A program made the position numbers and the translations under genes. From IMG/VR virus record IMGVR_UViG_3300042090_001080, positions 1 through 29,640 of that record: a DNA stretch of 29,640 nt. The stretch is one strand, 5' to 3'. Positions 1 through 9,270 of this stretch are shown piece by piece (within the stretch, counting starts at the first letter, position 1; each line of letters starts with the position of its first letter). Below the pieces are notes generated by a model, which had not been told where the DNA came from, did not search any database, and was given only the letters and a program-made list of their open reading frames with translations. This DNA comes from a virus.

Positions 1-3000
1 TGAACTCCACCACCACCACCGCCCGCTCCCACGCATTCAACGATGCAGTAGATCATGCCGGAAGTCGGAGTATACGTGCCTGAAGATGCAAAAGTTTGGA
101 CGTTGATAGATGCAAAAGTGCTTGGGATCGCTTGGAAAGAAGGTAAGTTTGATGATCCGTTTGAAGTCAGCACATAGCCACTTGTTGACAATCCTGTCGA
201 AGCAACTTGCAAAGCGCCTGTGGCCGTTGTCCCGGCACAAACGGGCGCATATGCTGTTGTCATGGTAGCGGTTCCTGTGCCCCCATTTCCAACATCCAAA
301 GTGCCCGTCAAATCTAAAGTAGTGCCGGAACCACTCGTAGTTAATCCTGTGCTTCCGCCGCTAATCGTAAATGAAGACCCTGTAAGCGTCCCGCCGGAGT
401 CTCCCGTCAAAGAAATGGAACTCGCAGATGATCCATACCCTAATTGACCTGTTGTTGAGTCAATGTATACGGGTAAAGGGCTTGTAAAACCGGAGGAGTC
501 GTTATTATATATCCCTTGAATGTACGCAGCGTTTAAATTGCCCGCAGAAGTTCCCGTTGCGCTGCCGATCCTAAGAATATTGGATTCACCAACAGTTCCA
601 TATACATCCGTTCCGATCAAAATATTAGAAGATTCGTTACTTGTGTAGACGGAACCAACACCTCCTGCTCCAAGTACTATATTATAAGAACCCGTTGTGA
701 GTTGTTCCAATCCGCTACCATCTGCTACCACGATGTTACCATTACCAGATGTCAGATGGTAAAGATTGGCATTCCCTGTAAATCCACCTAAACTAACATT
801 ATTGTATCCCGAAATGGTTGAATTTCCTCCGCCGTTTCCTATAATTGTGTTGCCCTGTGCATCTGTGACATTTAGTGTCAAAGTAGTTCCGCTTCCAGAT
901 ATAGAAACTGAAGATCCGCAATTATTGGCTGCTGTGTTGGTATAGATAGTGAACGAAGAACCCGTTAGCGCTCCTCCCGTATCTCCTGTCAGGGAAACGG
1001 AACTTCCCCCCGAAGCGGAATTGTACTGAGAATAAATGACAAATTCAGTCCCGTCGTACAGTAAGCAGACGCATCCGTAGTTGTCGGATATGACATACGT
1101 AGCTGAACCATTGATGTTGGTTGCTCCGCCATTCAGCGTGATGTTGTTTGTTGCCGCATTCCCCGTGTAATCGCAGATATAGATCGTTGAGTTCACCGGC
1201 CCCGTATTTAAGTCAATCGTGATAGCTGAGGAAGAAGTGTTGACTTCCAGGAATTGATCTGTTGAAAGCACATTATAGGGAGTGGTCGTCACCGTGGTGG
1301 TCGAAGCAGTGATGGTCGGAGCCTGCCACGTTTGATTTCCGGAACTGTCTGACGTACCGACAAACCCCTGCGCTCCCGAATATAAACTAATCGTTAGCCC
1401 TACCGGGTTCTCTTCTCCGGTTCCCCCGTTCGCAGATGAAATCGGCTCTCCGGATGCTAGATTAGTGACTGTAGTTGTGTTAATGCCGGAAAAAGAACCT
1501 GAGAATGTCAGGTTATTATAGTAGAGAGTCCCCGATCCGGTGATCGAATGGATTGATCCTGAGCTATAAGAGCCCCCTATTAATTGAGCTGCGCAACTTG
1601 AGCTGATCGAAACTGCGCTAGAAGAGCTTTGCACATAGCAATCCAATACTCTTGCAACTTCTATACTTCCGAATGTTAAAGTGGTCGCGCTGCCACCAAA
1701 AAATTGAGAATATTGAAGAACACAAGTGCAACCGCTAGAAGTGGTGATCGGATTGCTAATAGTGGAATAGTTTATATTCAGCGGGCCCGTTGCGGCCGTA
1801 TTAGCTGTAGTAGATGACCCTGAATTTGTGAAATTGCTGTAAGAAATATTCAATGAGCCGGAACTGCTATGAGTAAATAGTCCGATTCCGGTCGTTCCCA
1901 GATTGCCTTGGCATTTTATCAGATTTACCTGTGCGCTAGAACTGCTCGATGTAAAATCAATCCCTGTGTGATTCGAAGCGTTGATGTAGCAGTTTTCTAG
2001 ATTTACAATCGAAGCTGCGCTCCCGGTAACCGCAAGAGCATATCCCGAATTGGTCTCAAGGCGAATCCCGGAGATAGATACCGTTCCAGCTCCCGTAAAA
2101 GTACATACTCCATTGATCGTCACTTCCGGAGTAAGCGCATTGGCATCAAAAGCAACTAGATTCACTCCCGCAACAAGGGTCGGATTCTCAGTATAGGTTC
2201 CTGCTTTAATTAAGATATCCTGACCAGACGATGCCGCTGCCAAAGCCGCGCCGATGGTTGTATAATTCCCTTGTCCGGAAGTTGGCGAAACGATGATCGA
2301 CGCAGCATTGTACGTGCTGTTGACTGCACCATATCCCAATTGACCAGTTGAACTATCGACATAAACAGGAAGAGGGCTGGTAAATCCGGATGAATTTGCC
2401 GTGTTAATCCCGTCCGCATAGAAGCCAAGTTGCGAATGAGAACCGTTCAAAAATCCGATTCTAGTGATGTTTGTGTCGCCCGAAACGCCATTCGACCCAA
2501 GGTTAATATTGCCCGATTCCGATCCATTCCAGGCAGATCCCGACATATATCCGATTGATATGTTGTTAGTTCCGCTGAGAAGAGATCCGATACTTTGAGA
2601 GCCTACAATGGTATTTAGCCCACTTCCGCCTACATAATTTGGCCCTATTTTGTAACCGTAGAAAGAATCATCGGTCGTAGACGCAATGGCCCCTGAGCCA
2701 CAATCCGCTCCGAAAAAAGAGGAATTTGCGATGGTATTTGTCCCAGAAGTTCCCGAACATACACCCGCCTGGAATCCGTACGCGCATGTAAAACTCCAGG
2801 TGTTGCCATAGTAGGCCGCTGATTGTCCCACTACAGTGCAATAAGTGGCATCTGCCGTTCCATTGTCATAGAAAGCGTTGTTGCCTATCGCAATGTTTCC
2901 ATTAGCATCTGTAGTTGACAGATCAATCTCTGTTCCTGAAGCGGCGACAAAAGCCATTGTCGCCCCGGAATTTGCTCCTCCATCACCTGATGTTGCATAG

Positions 3001-3215
3001 AGTTGCAGTGTTGATCCCGATACAGATCCACTGGCATCTACTTGAATCGTGACTGACCCACTCGATGTAGCCTGAAAAGAAGGGGCAACTCCCGTCCCGT
3101 TGCTCGTTAAGACTTGACCGCTTGCTCCGCCATCAACTCCACTCCAAATCCCAGAGGAACTTATATATTGAGTTCCCTGGGTATGTGCGTTAACTGAATT
3201 TGCAAACTTAGTCAT
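1..3215 (-). CDS. Giant tail fibre / adhesin, C-terminus cut by window edge
   Basis: An open frame without a stop runs from an ATG at 3215 to the window edge, at least 1071 residues. The protein is rich in Ser, Gly, Thr and Asn. It starts MTKFANSVNAHTQGTQYI, which resembles the start of the neighbouring fibre gene. A middle part (about residues 330-520) has short repeating beta-strand rungs with Asn/Ser/Thr ladders, suggesting a right-handed beta-helix. A near-identical module (SGFTSPLPVY, then TGQLGYG) occurs twice, near 2340-2405 and 445-500. The last visible stretch (TYTPTSGMIYCIVECVG followed by Gly-rich sequence) resembles the glycine-rich C-terminal part of many phage receptor-binding fibres. 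It is the last gene of the minus-strand late region seen here. The role (host adhesion at the virion surface) is inferred from composition and position; the receptor is unknown. Confidence 0.8.
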   Translation of the reverse strand, partial: MTKFANSVNAHTQGTQYISSSGIWSGVDGGASGQVLTSNGTGVAPSFQATSSGSVTIQVDASGSVSGSTLQLYATSGDGGANSGATMAFVAASGTEIDLSTTDANGNIAIGNNAFYDNGTADATYCTVVGQSAAYYGNTWSFTCAYGFQAGVCSGTSGTNTIANSSFFGADCGSGAIASTTDDSFYGYKIGPNYVGGSGLNTIVGSQSIGSLLSGTNNISIGYMSGSAWNGSESGNINLGSNGVSGDTNITRIGFLNGSHSQLGFYADGINTANSSGFTSPLPVYVDSSTGQLGYGAVNSTYNAASIIVSPTSGQGNYTTIGAALAAASSGQDILIKAGTYTENPTLVAGVNLVAFDANALTPEVTINGVCTFTGAGTVSISGIRLETNSGYALAVTGSAASIVNLENCYINASNHTGIDFTSSSSSAQVNLIKCQGNLGTTGIGLFTHSSSGSLNISYSNFTNSGSSTTANTAATGPLNINYSTISNPITTSSGCTCVLQYSQFFGGSATTLTFGSIEVARVLDCYVQSSSSAVSISSSCAAQLIGGSYSSGSIHSITGSGTLYYNNLTFSGSFSGINTTTVTNLASGEPISSANGGTGEENPVGLTISLYSGAQGFVGTSDSSGNQTWQAPTITASTTTVTTTPYNVLSTDQFLEVNTSSSAITIDLNTGPVNSTIYICDYTGNAATNNITLNGGATNINGSATYVISDNYGCVCLLYDGTEFVIYSQYNSASGGSSVSLTGDTGGALTGSSFTIYTNTAANNCGSSVSISGSGTTLTLNVTDAQGNTIIGNGGGNSTISGYNNVSLGGFTGNANLYHLTSGNGNIVVADGSGLEQLTTGSYNIVLGAGGVGSVYTSNESSNILIGTDVYGTVGESNILRIGSATGTSAGNLNAAYIQGIYNNDSSGFTSPLPVYIDSTTGQLGYGSSASSISLTGDSGGTLTGSSFTISGGSTGLTTSGSGTTLDLTGTLDVGNGGTGTATMTTAYAPVCAGTTATGALQVASTGLSTSGYVLTSNGSSNLPSFQAIPSTFASINVQTFASSGTYTPTSGMIYCIVECVGAGGGGGGV

Positions 3216-3248
3216 ATTATCCCTTCTTAATCAATGTCAAATTGTCGT

Positions 3249-4496
3249 CTACGAACCTATCCAGTTCCCTAACACGGAAATTGCGACCCAGGCACCCGCC
3301 GATCCCGATGCTGCCACAGTGTTAATTAAAACTAAAGTGTCACCTTGAGCTTGTGAAGCTACGGAAGTGGAATAAGTCTGAGAACCGATTTGAATGCTCT
3401 GTCCTGTTCCCATTGTGATTGTGGCCACTCCAGACGCATTTACGACGGTAATACCTAATGCCGTTCCAACGCCTGCAGAAGAAGTGGGAAGAGACACAGC
3501 AATTGCCCCTGCGTATGTTGCAAGTACGCCTACGCCTGCAGATAATGCAACAGAGGCTGTCGAGTTAATCGCCCAATTCAATGCAGATATTCCACCTGAA
3601 GTTGCTTGCCAGGAAGGAGGCGCGCCACTATTTGCAGTAAGGACATAACCCGCTGTCCCTGAGTTAGCGAGCCAAGACACATCGCCCGAATTGTTTGTTA
3701 TCAGCACTCCGTCGTTTGCTGTGCTGAGTCCAACAATTGCGCTTGTCGATGCAGCAATTAAAAGAGAATTGGCTGAAAGAAATGATGGATAAGTCGAAGA
3801 AGACCAGGAAGGTGCGCTGCTAGCTCCTGACATTAGAATCTGACTAGCCGTTGCTGTTCCCGAAAGAATTGCACCACCGGTTGCTGTGCTATAAAAGATA
3901 CCGCCATTTGAAGCAGAGAGTGTCGCATTTGTTCCGCCGTGAGACAGATTCAATGTCCCTGTTATATCAAGAATAGCTAAAGATCCGCTGGTAGTTAATC
4001 CTGTGGTTCCCCCACTGATCTTTACTATACCAGAAGAATTTGGTGTCGCTGATCCGCTATCTCCGTCAATTATAACAACTGCTCCTGAAGCCGTTACAGA
4101 TTGCCAAGAAGGAGGTGCCCCAGTATTTGCAGTAAGGATGTAATTGGCCGTTCCAGAGTTTGCCAGCCAAGAAGGGACGCTGGAGTTAGAGGAAATGAGC
4201 ACTCCGTTCGCTGATGAAGAAATCTGCCCTACAACGTTGCTAGAGCTAGAATACAGAATGTCGTTTGCGGTGGTCGTGGCAGGGTAAGTCGCCGTGCTAT
4301 AAGCCGGATTCGCACTCCCTCCGCCCGATTGCAAAATTTGATATTGCGTTCCTGGCCCAACGGAACTAATAGCAGAAGAAGCACCGCCGACCAAAACCCC
4401 GTATTGTGTCAGTACAGAACCGGTCCATACTCCTCCGTTAATAGTTTGCACCCCCGCCTGAGTGGCGTTGACTGCGTTTGCCCAAATTGTTGCCAT
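3249..4496 (-). CDS. Tail-fibre-like repeat protein
   Basis: The 415-residue protein begins MATIWANAVNATQAGVQTI and is almost entirely Ser/Gly/Ala/Thr-rich. The unit ANSGTA(N/G)Y(I/V)LTAN(T/S)GAPPSWQ occurs twice and a related unit (GYVLTSNGSSNLPSFQA) occurs in the giant fibre downstream. A segment reading SGGTTGLTTSGS, followed by HGGTNATLS, also matches a segment of that fibre. The pattern fits a trimeric fibrous virion appendage. It lies 33 bp upstream of the giant fibre and 8 bp after the 229-residue gene, so it is probably co-transcribed with them. No catalytic motif is visible. The assignment rests on composition, repeats and context. Confidence 0.75.
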   Translation of the reverse strand: MATIWANAVNATQAGVQTINGGVWTGSVLTQYGVLVGGASSAISSVGPGTQYQILQSGGGSANPAYSTATYPATTTANDILYSSSSNVVGQISSSANGVLISSNSSVPSWLANSGTANYILTANTGAPPSWQSVTASGAVVIIDGDSGSATPNSSGIVKISGGTTGLTTSGSLAILDITGTLNLSHGGTNATLSASNGGIFYSTATGGAILSGTATASQILMSGASSAPSWSSSTYPSFLSANSLLIAASTSAIVGLSTANDGVLITNNSGDVSWLANSGTAGYVLTANSGAPPSWQATSGGISALNWAINSTASVALSAGVGVLATYAGAIAVSLPTSSAGVGTALGITVVNASGVATITMGTGQSIQIGSQTYSTSVASQAQGDTLVLINTVAASGSAGAWVAISVLGNWIGS

Positions 4497-4504
4497 ATAT
4501 ATAC

Positions 4505-5194
4505 CTAGTTGAGTGTTATTGATCCTTGTGGAGCGCTAGCAAGAAATACGTTGCTTCCCACGTAGAGAAATTCGATGAATGTTCCCAGAGCTTGTGATTG
4601 AGCGTTTCCGCTTCCTGCAGTTGAACTCTGAGTACCGACTTTAATAATTTGTGAGCCATTCTCAAAAATTTCAAACTGCGCTGTGTTGGACACAATCACA
4701 AATTCATCCCCAAGTGACGGGCTAGATGGAAGAGTGAAAGTAACAAGAGAAGAACCACCACAGATGTAGCCATTTGAAGCAGCGATCGGGATCGGATTGG
4801 ACGGGGATGCGCTCGTCACCGAATTCCAAGTAATTCCAGTCATACTTCCAATGTAAGAAGCAGTTAGGGTATGTGTGGAAGGATCTCCCGCAATGTCTAT
4901 TGTGGTGCCGTCTCCAACTACTTGAATAACTCCTGATCCATTAGGACCGACTGAACCGCCTGTATTTCCTTGTAGGAAGAATATCTCTCCACTGCTGCTA
5001 GAAAATGGCTGCCAATTGGCCACATTTAAGGGCTTCCCAAGCAAAATGAAGGCCACCCCAGTGGATGTGTTGATCCAGATTGTTGGAACGTTGAATGTAT
5101 AATTAGTTGTTGTCGGATCGGTGGTTCGAGCGATGTAAGGAGTGGCTATTGTCCCCTCATATGCGAGAGGACCGAAAGGCATTAAACCGCTCAT
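4505..5194 (-). CDS. Tail fibre-associated protein
   Basis: The 229-residue protein starts MSGLMPFGPLAYEGTIATPY and continues with a segment describing IWINTSTGVAFILLGKP, a short beta-rich module that recurs in phage fibre and baseplate-adaptor proteins and is similar in style to the N-terminus of the 262-residue gene upstream. The C-terminal half (about 110-229) is a beta-sandwich-like stretch with alternating hydrophobic residues. It has no enzyme motif. It lies between two other fibre-like genes with gaps of 8-9 bp, so a role in the adsorption apparatus is likely. Start ATG has GGAG about 8 nt upstream. Confidence 0.65.
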   Translation of the reverse strand: MSGLMPFGPLAYEGTIATPYIARTTDPTTTNYTFNVPTIWINTSTGVAFILLGKPLNVANWQPFSSSSGEIFFLQGNTGGSVGPNGSGVIQVVGDGTTIDIAGDPSTHTLTASYIGSMTGITWNSVTSASPSNPIPIAASNGYICGGSSLVTFTLPSSPSLGDEFVIVSNTAQFEIFENGSQIIKVGTQSSTAGSGNAQSQALGTFIEFLYVGSNVFLASAPQGSITLN

Positions 5195-5203
5195 TCTTTC
5201 TCC

Positions 5204-5521
5204 TTAGGAATAGGTGTAGGACGTGCGATTTCCCCAAATGAACTGGTAATCATTATTAGCCGATCCATGCACATCCTGGGGCCATGTGATCGCTGTTACT
5301 ACGTCGCTGGTATATGTGAGCTTCTGGATCTGCCACACCGGATCAGATGTTGAGGCGCCTGGTCTCGCGTATCCGATGTACACGGGGTACGAAGTATCAT
5401 TCAGATCCGCTTGGTAGGCCATGTTATTAAAGGAGCTCGGAATCACGCGCCCCTGGGCATCTAAGCGGCCGTAGGGGCGATTCTGGACTGTAGGAGCTTG
5501 GTTATAGACTGGTGTTGACAT
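5204..5521 (-). CDS. Small structural protein of the fibre cluster
   Basis: A 105-residue protein that begins MSTPVYNQAPTVQNRPYGRL and carries a segment AYQADLNDTSYPVYIGYARP followed by TSDPVWQIQKLTY. This is the kind of sequence seen in small phage virion proteins that describe a beta-sandwich, but I cannot name a family. It is flanked by fibre-like genes with 9-bp gaps. It may be a fibre adaptor or a decoration protein; function is unknown. Confidence 0.6.
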   Translation of the reverse strand: MSTPVYNQAPTVQNRPYGRLDAQGRVIPSSFNNMAYQADLNDTSYPVYIGYARPGASTSDPVWQIQKLTYTSDVVTAITWPQDVHGSANNDYQFIWGNRTSYTYS

Positions 5522-5530
5522 CAGTTATCC

Positions 5531-6319
5531 TTAGTTAATAATGAGCCAGTTCACAGTGCTGGTAGAGTCAGTCAAGTCTTGTGAAGTGATCGTGAAGTGG
5601 CCCGAGCTCGTGTAGGAAGCTTCCAGAGCGCAAGCATTGGCCGAAGCGCAGACGTTGTACGAAACAAAGATCAGCGAGCTTGAGTCAACCGCTGTGGTGG
5701 CTACCTCGAATACTCCAGAGGCTAAAGTTGCCGTCCCGATGGAGGCATTAGATCCTGTCGCAATCGAAAGTTTGTTCCCGGCGTGTCCTAGCACTAGATT
5801 GCCGTTTGTGGCCGTGATGGCGCCTGAAGTTGCAGTCAAGGTTGTAGCGGAAGTGATCGAGCCAGCGCTTGTGGCAATGTTGCCCGCTGTGACAGTGACG
5901 CCGCCCGTGGTGACAATCAGGTGGTTACCGACGGTCATCGAGGTCGTGGAGGCCAGAGATCCAGGAGCAATCACAGAAGAAGGAAGCGAGAACGTGATCG
6001 TGTGACCTGATCCAATGGTAGTGATTTCGTTAGACGTTCCAGCCAGCGTGATGGAGCCGCCAGAAGGAGCTGCAGATCCAGAGCTTGCTGCAAGACCCGT
6101 GAAGGAAGCGGACGCGCCCCCGACCAGATACCACGTAGCCGTGTTGTTTGCTTTAGCCACGAGGATATAGGCATTTGAGTTTGTGTAGTCAACTGCCAGT
6201 GTCCCAAGGCTGTTCTCTACCGCATGGACGCTTGGAGCGCCTACCACGGTAATAACGTTAGCTGGGGCTGGAACTTGGCCTCCGCCGTAATATGGCGTGC
6301 CTTGGGGAAGTATGGTCAT
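5531..6319 (-). CDS. Tail-fibre-like protein, first gene of the fibre cluster
   Basis: The 262-residue protein starts MTILPQGTPYYGGGQVPAP. Residues 20-70 hold a VHAVENSLGTLAVDYTNSNA module shared in style with the 229-residue gene (a value-assignment, beta-rich segment). Residues 70-200 are a long Thr/Ser/Ala/Gly tract with an internal repeat in which TATSGAITATNGNL and similar units follow each other, typical of fibrous shafts. The C-terminus (about 200-262) is a compact beta-rich cap ending in TVNWLIIN. It is the most upstream of five adjacent fibre-like genes. The ATG is preceded by a GGAG-type site. No catalytic residues are recognisable. Confidence 0.7.
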   Translation of the reverse strand: MTILPQGTPYYGGGQVPAPANVITVVGAPSVHAVENSLGTLAVDYTNSNAYILVAKANNTATWYLVGGASASFTGLAASSGSAAPSGGSITLAGTSNEITTIGSGHTITFSLPSSVIAPGSLASTTSMTVGNHLIVTTGGVTVTAGNIATSAGSITSATTLTATSGAITATNGNLVLGHAGNKLSIATGSNASIGTATLASGVFEVATTAVDSSSLIFVSYNVCASANACALEASYTSSGHFTITSQDLTDSTSTVNWLIIN

Positions 6320-6342
6320 GGGGGTATCTCCTATCCGATGAG

Positions 6343-6360
6343 TGTAAACTTTATTTTAGA
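6343..6360 (+). promoter_or_regulatory. Putative phage promoter, copy A (plus orientation)
   Basis: TGTAAACTTTATTTTAGA. It matches three minus-strand copies at 15175, 19051 and 21198 at 16 or more of 18 positions. This is the only copy on the plus strand, and it lies 70 nt upstream of the only plus-strand genes inside the structural region. Confidence 0.6.
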
Positions 6361-6429
6361 ATGAAAGTATCTTTATGACTACAGCAAAATATGAAGATCC
6401 TGTATAATATCTGGGAAAAGGAGAAAAAA

Positions 6430-6630
6430 ATGGACTGGTTTAAGAAACATGTAGATACGGTGGCAGTTATTTCGGCCATTGTTGGGTCGATGGTGTGGAT
6501 GAACGGGAAGTTCTCGGATATCGACAGTCAATTCTCTGATATTGAGAAAGAGATAGTTGTGATTAAAACTGTATTAATAATGAAAGACGTAATGCCAAAG
6601 GAATTGGCATCAACAAAAGAGGGAATATGA
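6430..6630 (+). CDS. Small membrane-anchored coiled-coil protein (holin/XhlA-like in layout)
   Basis: A 66-residue protein starting MDWFKKHVDTVAVISAIVGS. Residues 8-24 form one hydrophobic membrane segment, followed by a charged heptad-like stretch (GKFSDIDSQFSDIEKEIVVI). I chose the ATG at 6430 because AAGGAG lies 7 nt upstream; an in-frame ATG at 6391 lacks such a site. The layout, an N-terminal membrane helix followed by a short coiled coil, resembles XhlA/BhlA-type small phage proteins, but no clear homology can be asserted. It reads against all its neighbours and has its own copy of the phage promoter. It may be a lysis or superinfection factor. Confidence 0.6.
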   Translation: MDWFKKHVDTVAVISAIVGSMVWMNGKFSDIDSQFSDIEKEIVVIKTVLIMKDVMPKELASTKEGI

Positions 6631-6680
6631 ACTGGATATTAGCAGCAATTATAGCTTGGATTATTTCAAAGATTGATTAA
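6627..6680 (+). CDS. 17-residue hydrophobic peptide
   Basis: ATG overlaps the stop of the upstream 66-residue gene in ATGA. The product is MNWILAAIIAWIISKID, essentially one short membrane helix with a charged tail. Its stop codon overlaps the end of the convergent 559-residue gene. The start coupling and uninterrupted hydrophobicity support it, but at this length chance cannot be excluded. Confidence 0.4.
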   Translation: MNWILAAIIAWIISKID

Positions 6681-8356
6681 TCTTTGGTCTCTTTTGCAAT
6701 TTTATCGAGATCCCGAAATCTCTTTTCAGCTTGCGCAAAATCGCCTTTTTTCAATGCATCTAACGCGCTTTTCCATTCTACCGCAATCTGAGGTTTATCC
6801 AAGGCTGATTGATAAAGTCTTTTTGCCAATTTACCAGCAACATGAGTAGCAGCAATCTTTGGATGAATGACATATTCCAATCCCAATGCAAGAAGATCTT
6901 TGTTTCCTTCCGCCCCGGCTTTTTTCAGCATAGAATAGGCTTTTTCGCTAGATAACAGATCTTCTGTTAAAGACTTAAATTCTTTAAATCCTTCATCTCC
7001 CAATAATCTCTGAAAAGGTCGGCTAACATGTTCTTTATCTCGATTGAACAATTGTTTCGCTTTTCCATAATTTATTTTACCATCGAAAACACCATCAATA
7101 AATTCGGTAGCTGATTCTACATCGCTAATCTCTTGCCATCTTTTATTGGTAAATCGAAAAAGTTTTTCAAATTCACTTCCCGGATAATTTTGTTCAAATG
7201 AATCTGCGATAGCCCTGTTATAGTCCAAAAGAGCGTCACGTTTTGCTCTATTATGAGCCGAAGACTTTCCTGGTTCAAAATATTCACCAAGAGATTTGTT
7301 GTTTTTTCTAAATTGATCCACTCCGTTTTTAGGCTGAATTGGATTGTACGGAATTTCTTTTGTAAGACGCTTTATTTCTTTTCTATAGGCTCTTTCATAT
7401 TCATTGGGGGAGATTCCCTTCCCTGACCTTTCTGCTGCTTTTTCACGAAGTGTATCTCGAAGATCACCCGGAGAAATAGTGCCTTCCACATTTTCTGCCA
7501 ACTTATCAACCTCATCAAAAAGCCCGCTAACCTTTTCCTTGAAAAGAGGATCTTCCTTTATGGCTGAGTAAGTCTTATTTTTGCTAAGCAGTTGGTCACC
7601 AATTTTTCTGAAATCTTGTTCTATTGACTCAGTAATTTTTTCATGACGAGCAGGAGAAACTTTTGTGGGTGTCTCTAATTTTTCAAAGCGGCGCGTGGTA
7701 AGGCCAGAAGGTTTAGCAATTTTTGAGAAAGAAGGAGAAGGCACTCCTGCAGAAGCTCCAAGACCAATAAATTCAGATATTCCCTCTGGCACTCCTGCGG
7801 CTTCTAATGTTTTAGAAACCACTGGAGCCGTCACGCCCGCAGTAACTTTGGGGGCTACCCCTCCAGGTCGAAAAGAGGCGGCAGTAGTACCCAAACGGAG
7901 CGCTTTCTGAGTTCCTGTTTTAGGTTCAAGAGGGATGCCTGTCTTCTGTTCAATAGATCTTTCTATATTAGATTGGGTAGGAACAATAGACAAAGAAGCA
8001 TCAATCGCCTCTAACAACTTTTCTCGATCAAATCCTTTAAAATTCTCCCAAGGTGCAGTTGGAAATTTTTCTTTCAATTCGGCAATTCGTGCATCATCAA
8101 ATTCATCTAAAGTAGAATAAGCTTCTCCTTGCGCAAATAGGTTCAAAAGATCCAAAGGCCAAGTGAATCGTTTTGCTGCGCCTAAAGGAAGCTGAAGAGC
8201 TGTTCTGGCTACAGACTTTCCAATTCCTTCTGTTTTTGGAATTTCCCTACCATGTAGTTGACCCAAGAATCTATTTACAGGAGCAGATTCAGTCGCAGAC
8301 TCATTGCTGTTTTCAGAAGAATCTAGTTGTCTTAAAAATCTATTTTCGGTGGCCAT
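6677..8356 (-). CDS. Large internal virion / DNA-ejection candidate
   Basis: The 559-residue, highly charged, mostly helical protein starts MATENRFLRQL and repeats the same motif as NRFLGQL about 20 residues later. A Gly/Pro/Ala-rich, weakly hydrophobic stretch (about 160-215) could interact with membrane. The rest is alpha-helical with many Lys/Glu. It lies downstream of three small structural genes, where P22-like phages place their ejection proteins (gp7, gp20, gp16). No lysozyme or protease motif is visible. The start overlaps the stop of the upstream gene in TAATG. The gene is AT-richer than the neighbouring fibre genes. The role is inferred from position and composition. Confidence 0.6.
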   Translation of the reverse strand: MATENRFLRQLDSSENSNESATESAPVNRFLGQLHGREIPKTEGIGKSVARTALQLPLGAAKRFTWPLDLLNLFAQGEAYSTLDEFDDARIAELKEKFPTAPWENFKGFDREKLLEAIDASLSIVPTQSNIERSIEQKTGIPLEPKTGTQKALRLGTTAASFRPGGVAPKVTAGVTAPVVSKTLEAAGVPEGISEFIGLGASAGVPSPSFSKIAKPSGLTTRRFEKLETPTKVSPARHEKITESIEQDFRKIGDQLLSKNKTYSAIKEDPLFKEKVSGLFDEVDKLAENVEGTISPGDLRDTLREKAAERSGKGISPNEYERAYRKEIKRLTKEIPYNPIQPKNGVDQFRKNNKSLGEYFEPGKSSAHNRAKRDALLDYNRAIADSFEQNYPGSEFEKLFRFTNKRWQEISDVESATEFIDGVFDGKINYGKAKQLFNRDKEHVSRPFQRLLGDEGFKEFKSLTEDLLSSEKAYSMLKKAGAEGNKDLLALGLEYVIHPKIAATHVAGKLAKRLYQSALDKPQIAVEWKSALDALKKGDFAQAEKRFRDLDKIAKETKD

Positions 8357-9270
8357 TATTTCTTTTCTCTAAGTTCGTCGATAGCCTGAAAATATTCGTC
8401 TTTTACTTGCTTTATGAATGGAGATATTTGTTTATTGACCACAGATGGGATCTTCGATCTAGGCACGCCTTGTTCAAGTAACTGGTCGTATAAGCGCAGT
8501 TCTTCTTGCTTAATCATTAGATCCGACTGAACCGCCCACGCAGCAGCTAGGTTGGCTTCTGGTCTTACTCCAATTTCAGCCTGCACAGATTCGGCAATTT
8601 GGATCTCTCTAGCACTAGTTGTGCCGCGGAATGTATCCTTAATTGTTCGTCCCATTAGTTGCTTCACGCCACTATTGAATTCTTTGGAGTCTGTGCTTTC
8701 TAGAGCCTTAGTAATCGAATCTGGGACTCCTAAATCTCGGGCAATAGCTCCTATATGTGGCAGTGATCCAGGTCCTACATTCCCATTAATAATCGCGTCA
8801 ATGATTTGTTCGTTGGATTGCATGGCAGAAGGGAGAATTTTTCTGTTATTTGCAATATTCTCAAAGAAAGGGCTTAATTCTGTTTTTTCAAACTCTCTTT
8901 CAGAACTTCTCTCTTCTTTTCTTATATCTAAAGCTTCTTTATCCGCTAATTTTTGATCTTGAAGAATTTTTGTTACAATTGCATCCGCGCCCGCTTTGCC
9001 ATAAACTTGATTAGCAAGATTGGAAATTTCTGCTACTGCGGTTGGATTAAAACCTTGCCTTGGTGTAGCTGGTGTAGTGGTTCGTGGAGTGGATGAACTA
9101 TTAGGCGCACTATCATTTGCTCCTTGTACTGACTCAGGATTCATCAAAGCTTCCAAACGTTTAGCTGCAGATCTTTGTTTAAATCCTCCCGCTATGTCTG
9201 TAGCCGCTTGATTAATATAAGGAGTGAGTTGTTCAAGAGGCGATTGTACGTAAGGCAAAATTTGAACCAT
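8356..9270 (-). CDS. Helical virion protein, ejection-protein candidate
   Basis: A 304-residue protein starting MVQILPYVQSPLEQLTPYIN. The N-terminal 60 residues carry an amphipathic helix and an AGGFKQRSAAKRLEAL stretch; a Pro/Thr/Ser-rich linker follows (about 55-75) and then a long charged helical part with Glu/Lys heptads. It overlaps both neighbours by one base (TAATG), so it is translationally coupled to the 559-residue protein. Such paired helical proteins are usual for internal core proteins of podoviruses. Not recognised as a named family. Confidence 0.6.
   Translation of the reverse strand: MVQILPYVQSPLEQLTPYINQAATDIAGGFKQRSAAKRLEALMNPESVQGANDSAPNSSSTPRTTTPATPRQGFNPTAVAEISNLANQVYGKAGADAIVTKILQDQKLADKEALDIRKEERSSEREFEKTELSPFFENIANNRKILPSAMQSNEQIIDAIINGNVGPGSLPHIGAIARDLGVPDSITKALESTDSKEFNSGVKQLMGRTIKDTFRGTTSAREIQIAESVQAEIGVRPEANLAAAWAVQSDLMIKQEELRLYDQLLEQGVPRSKIPSVVNKQISPFIKQVKDEYFQAIDELREKK

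Noticed and set aside
2210-2428. 72-residue frame inside the giant fibre
   Set aside because: It lies inside the continuous fibre reading frame on the same strand and has no supporting feature.
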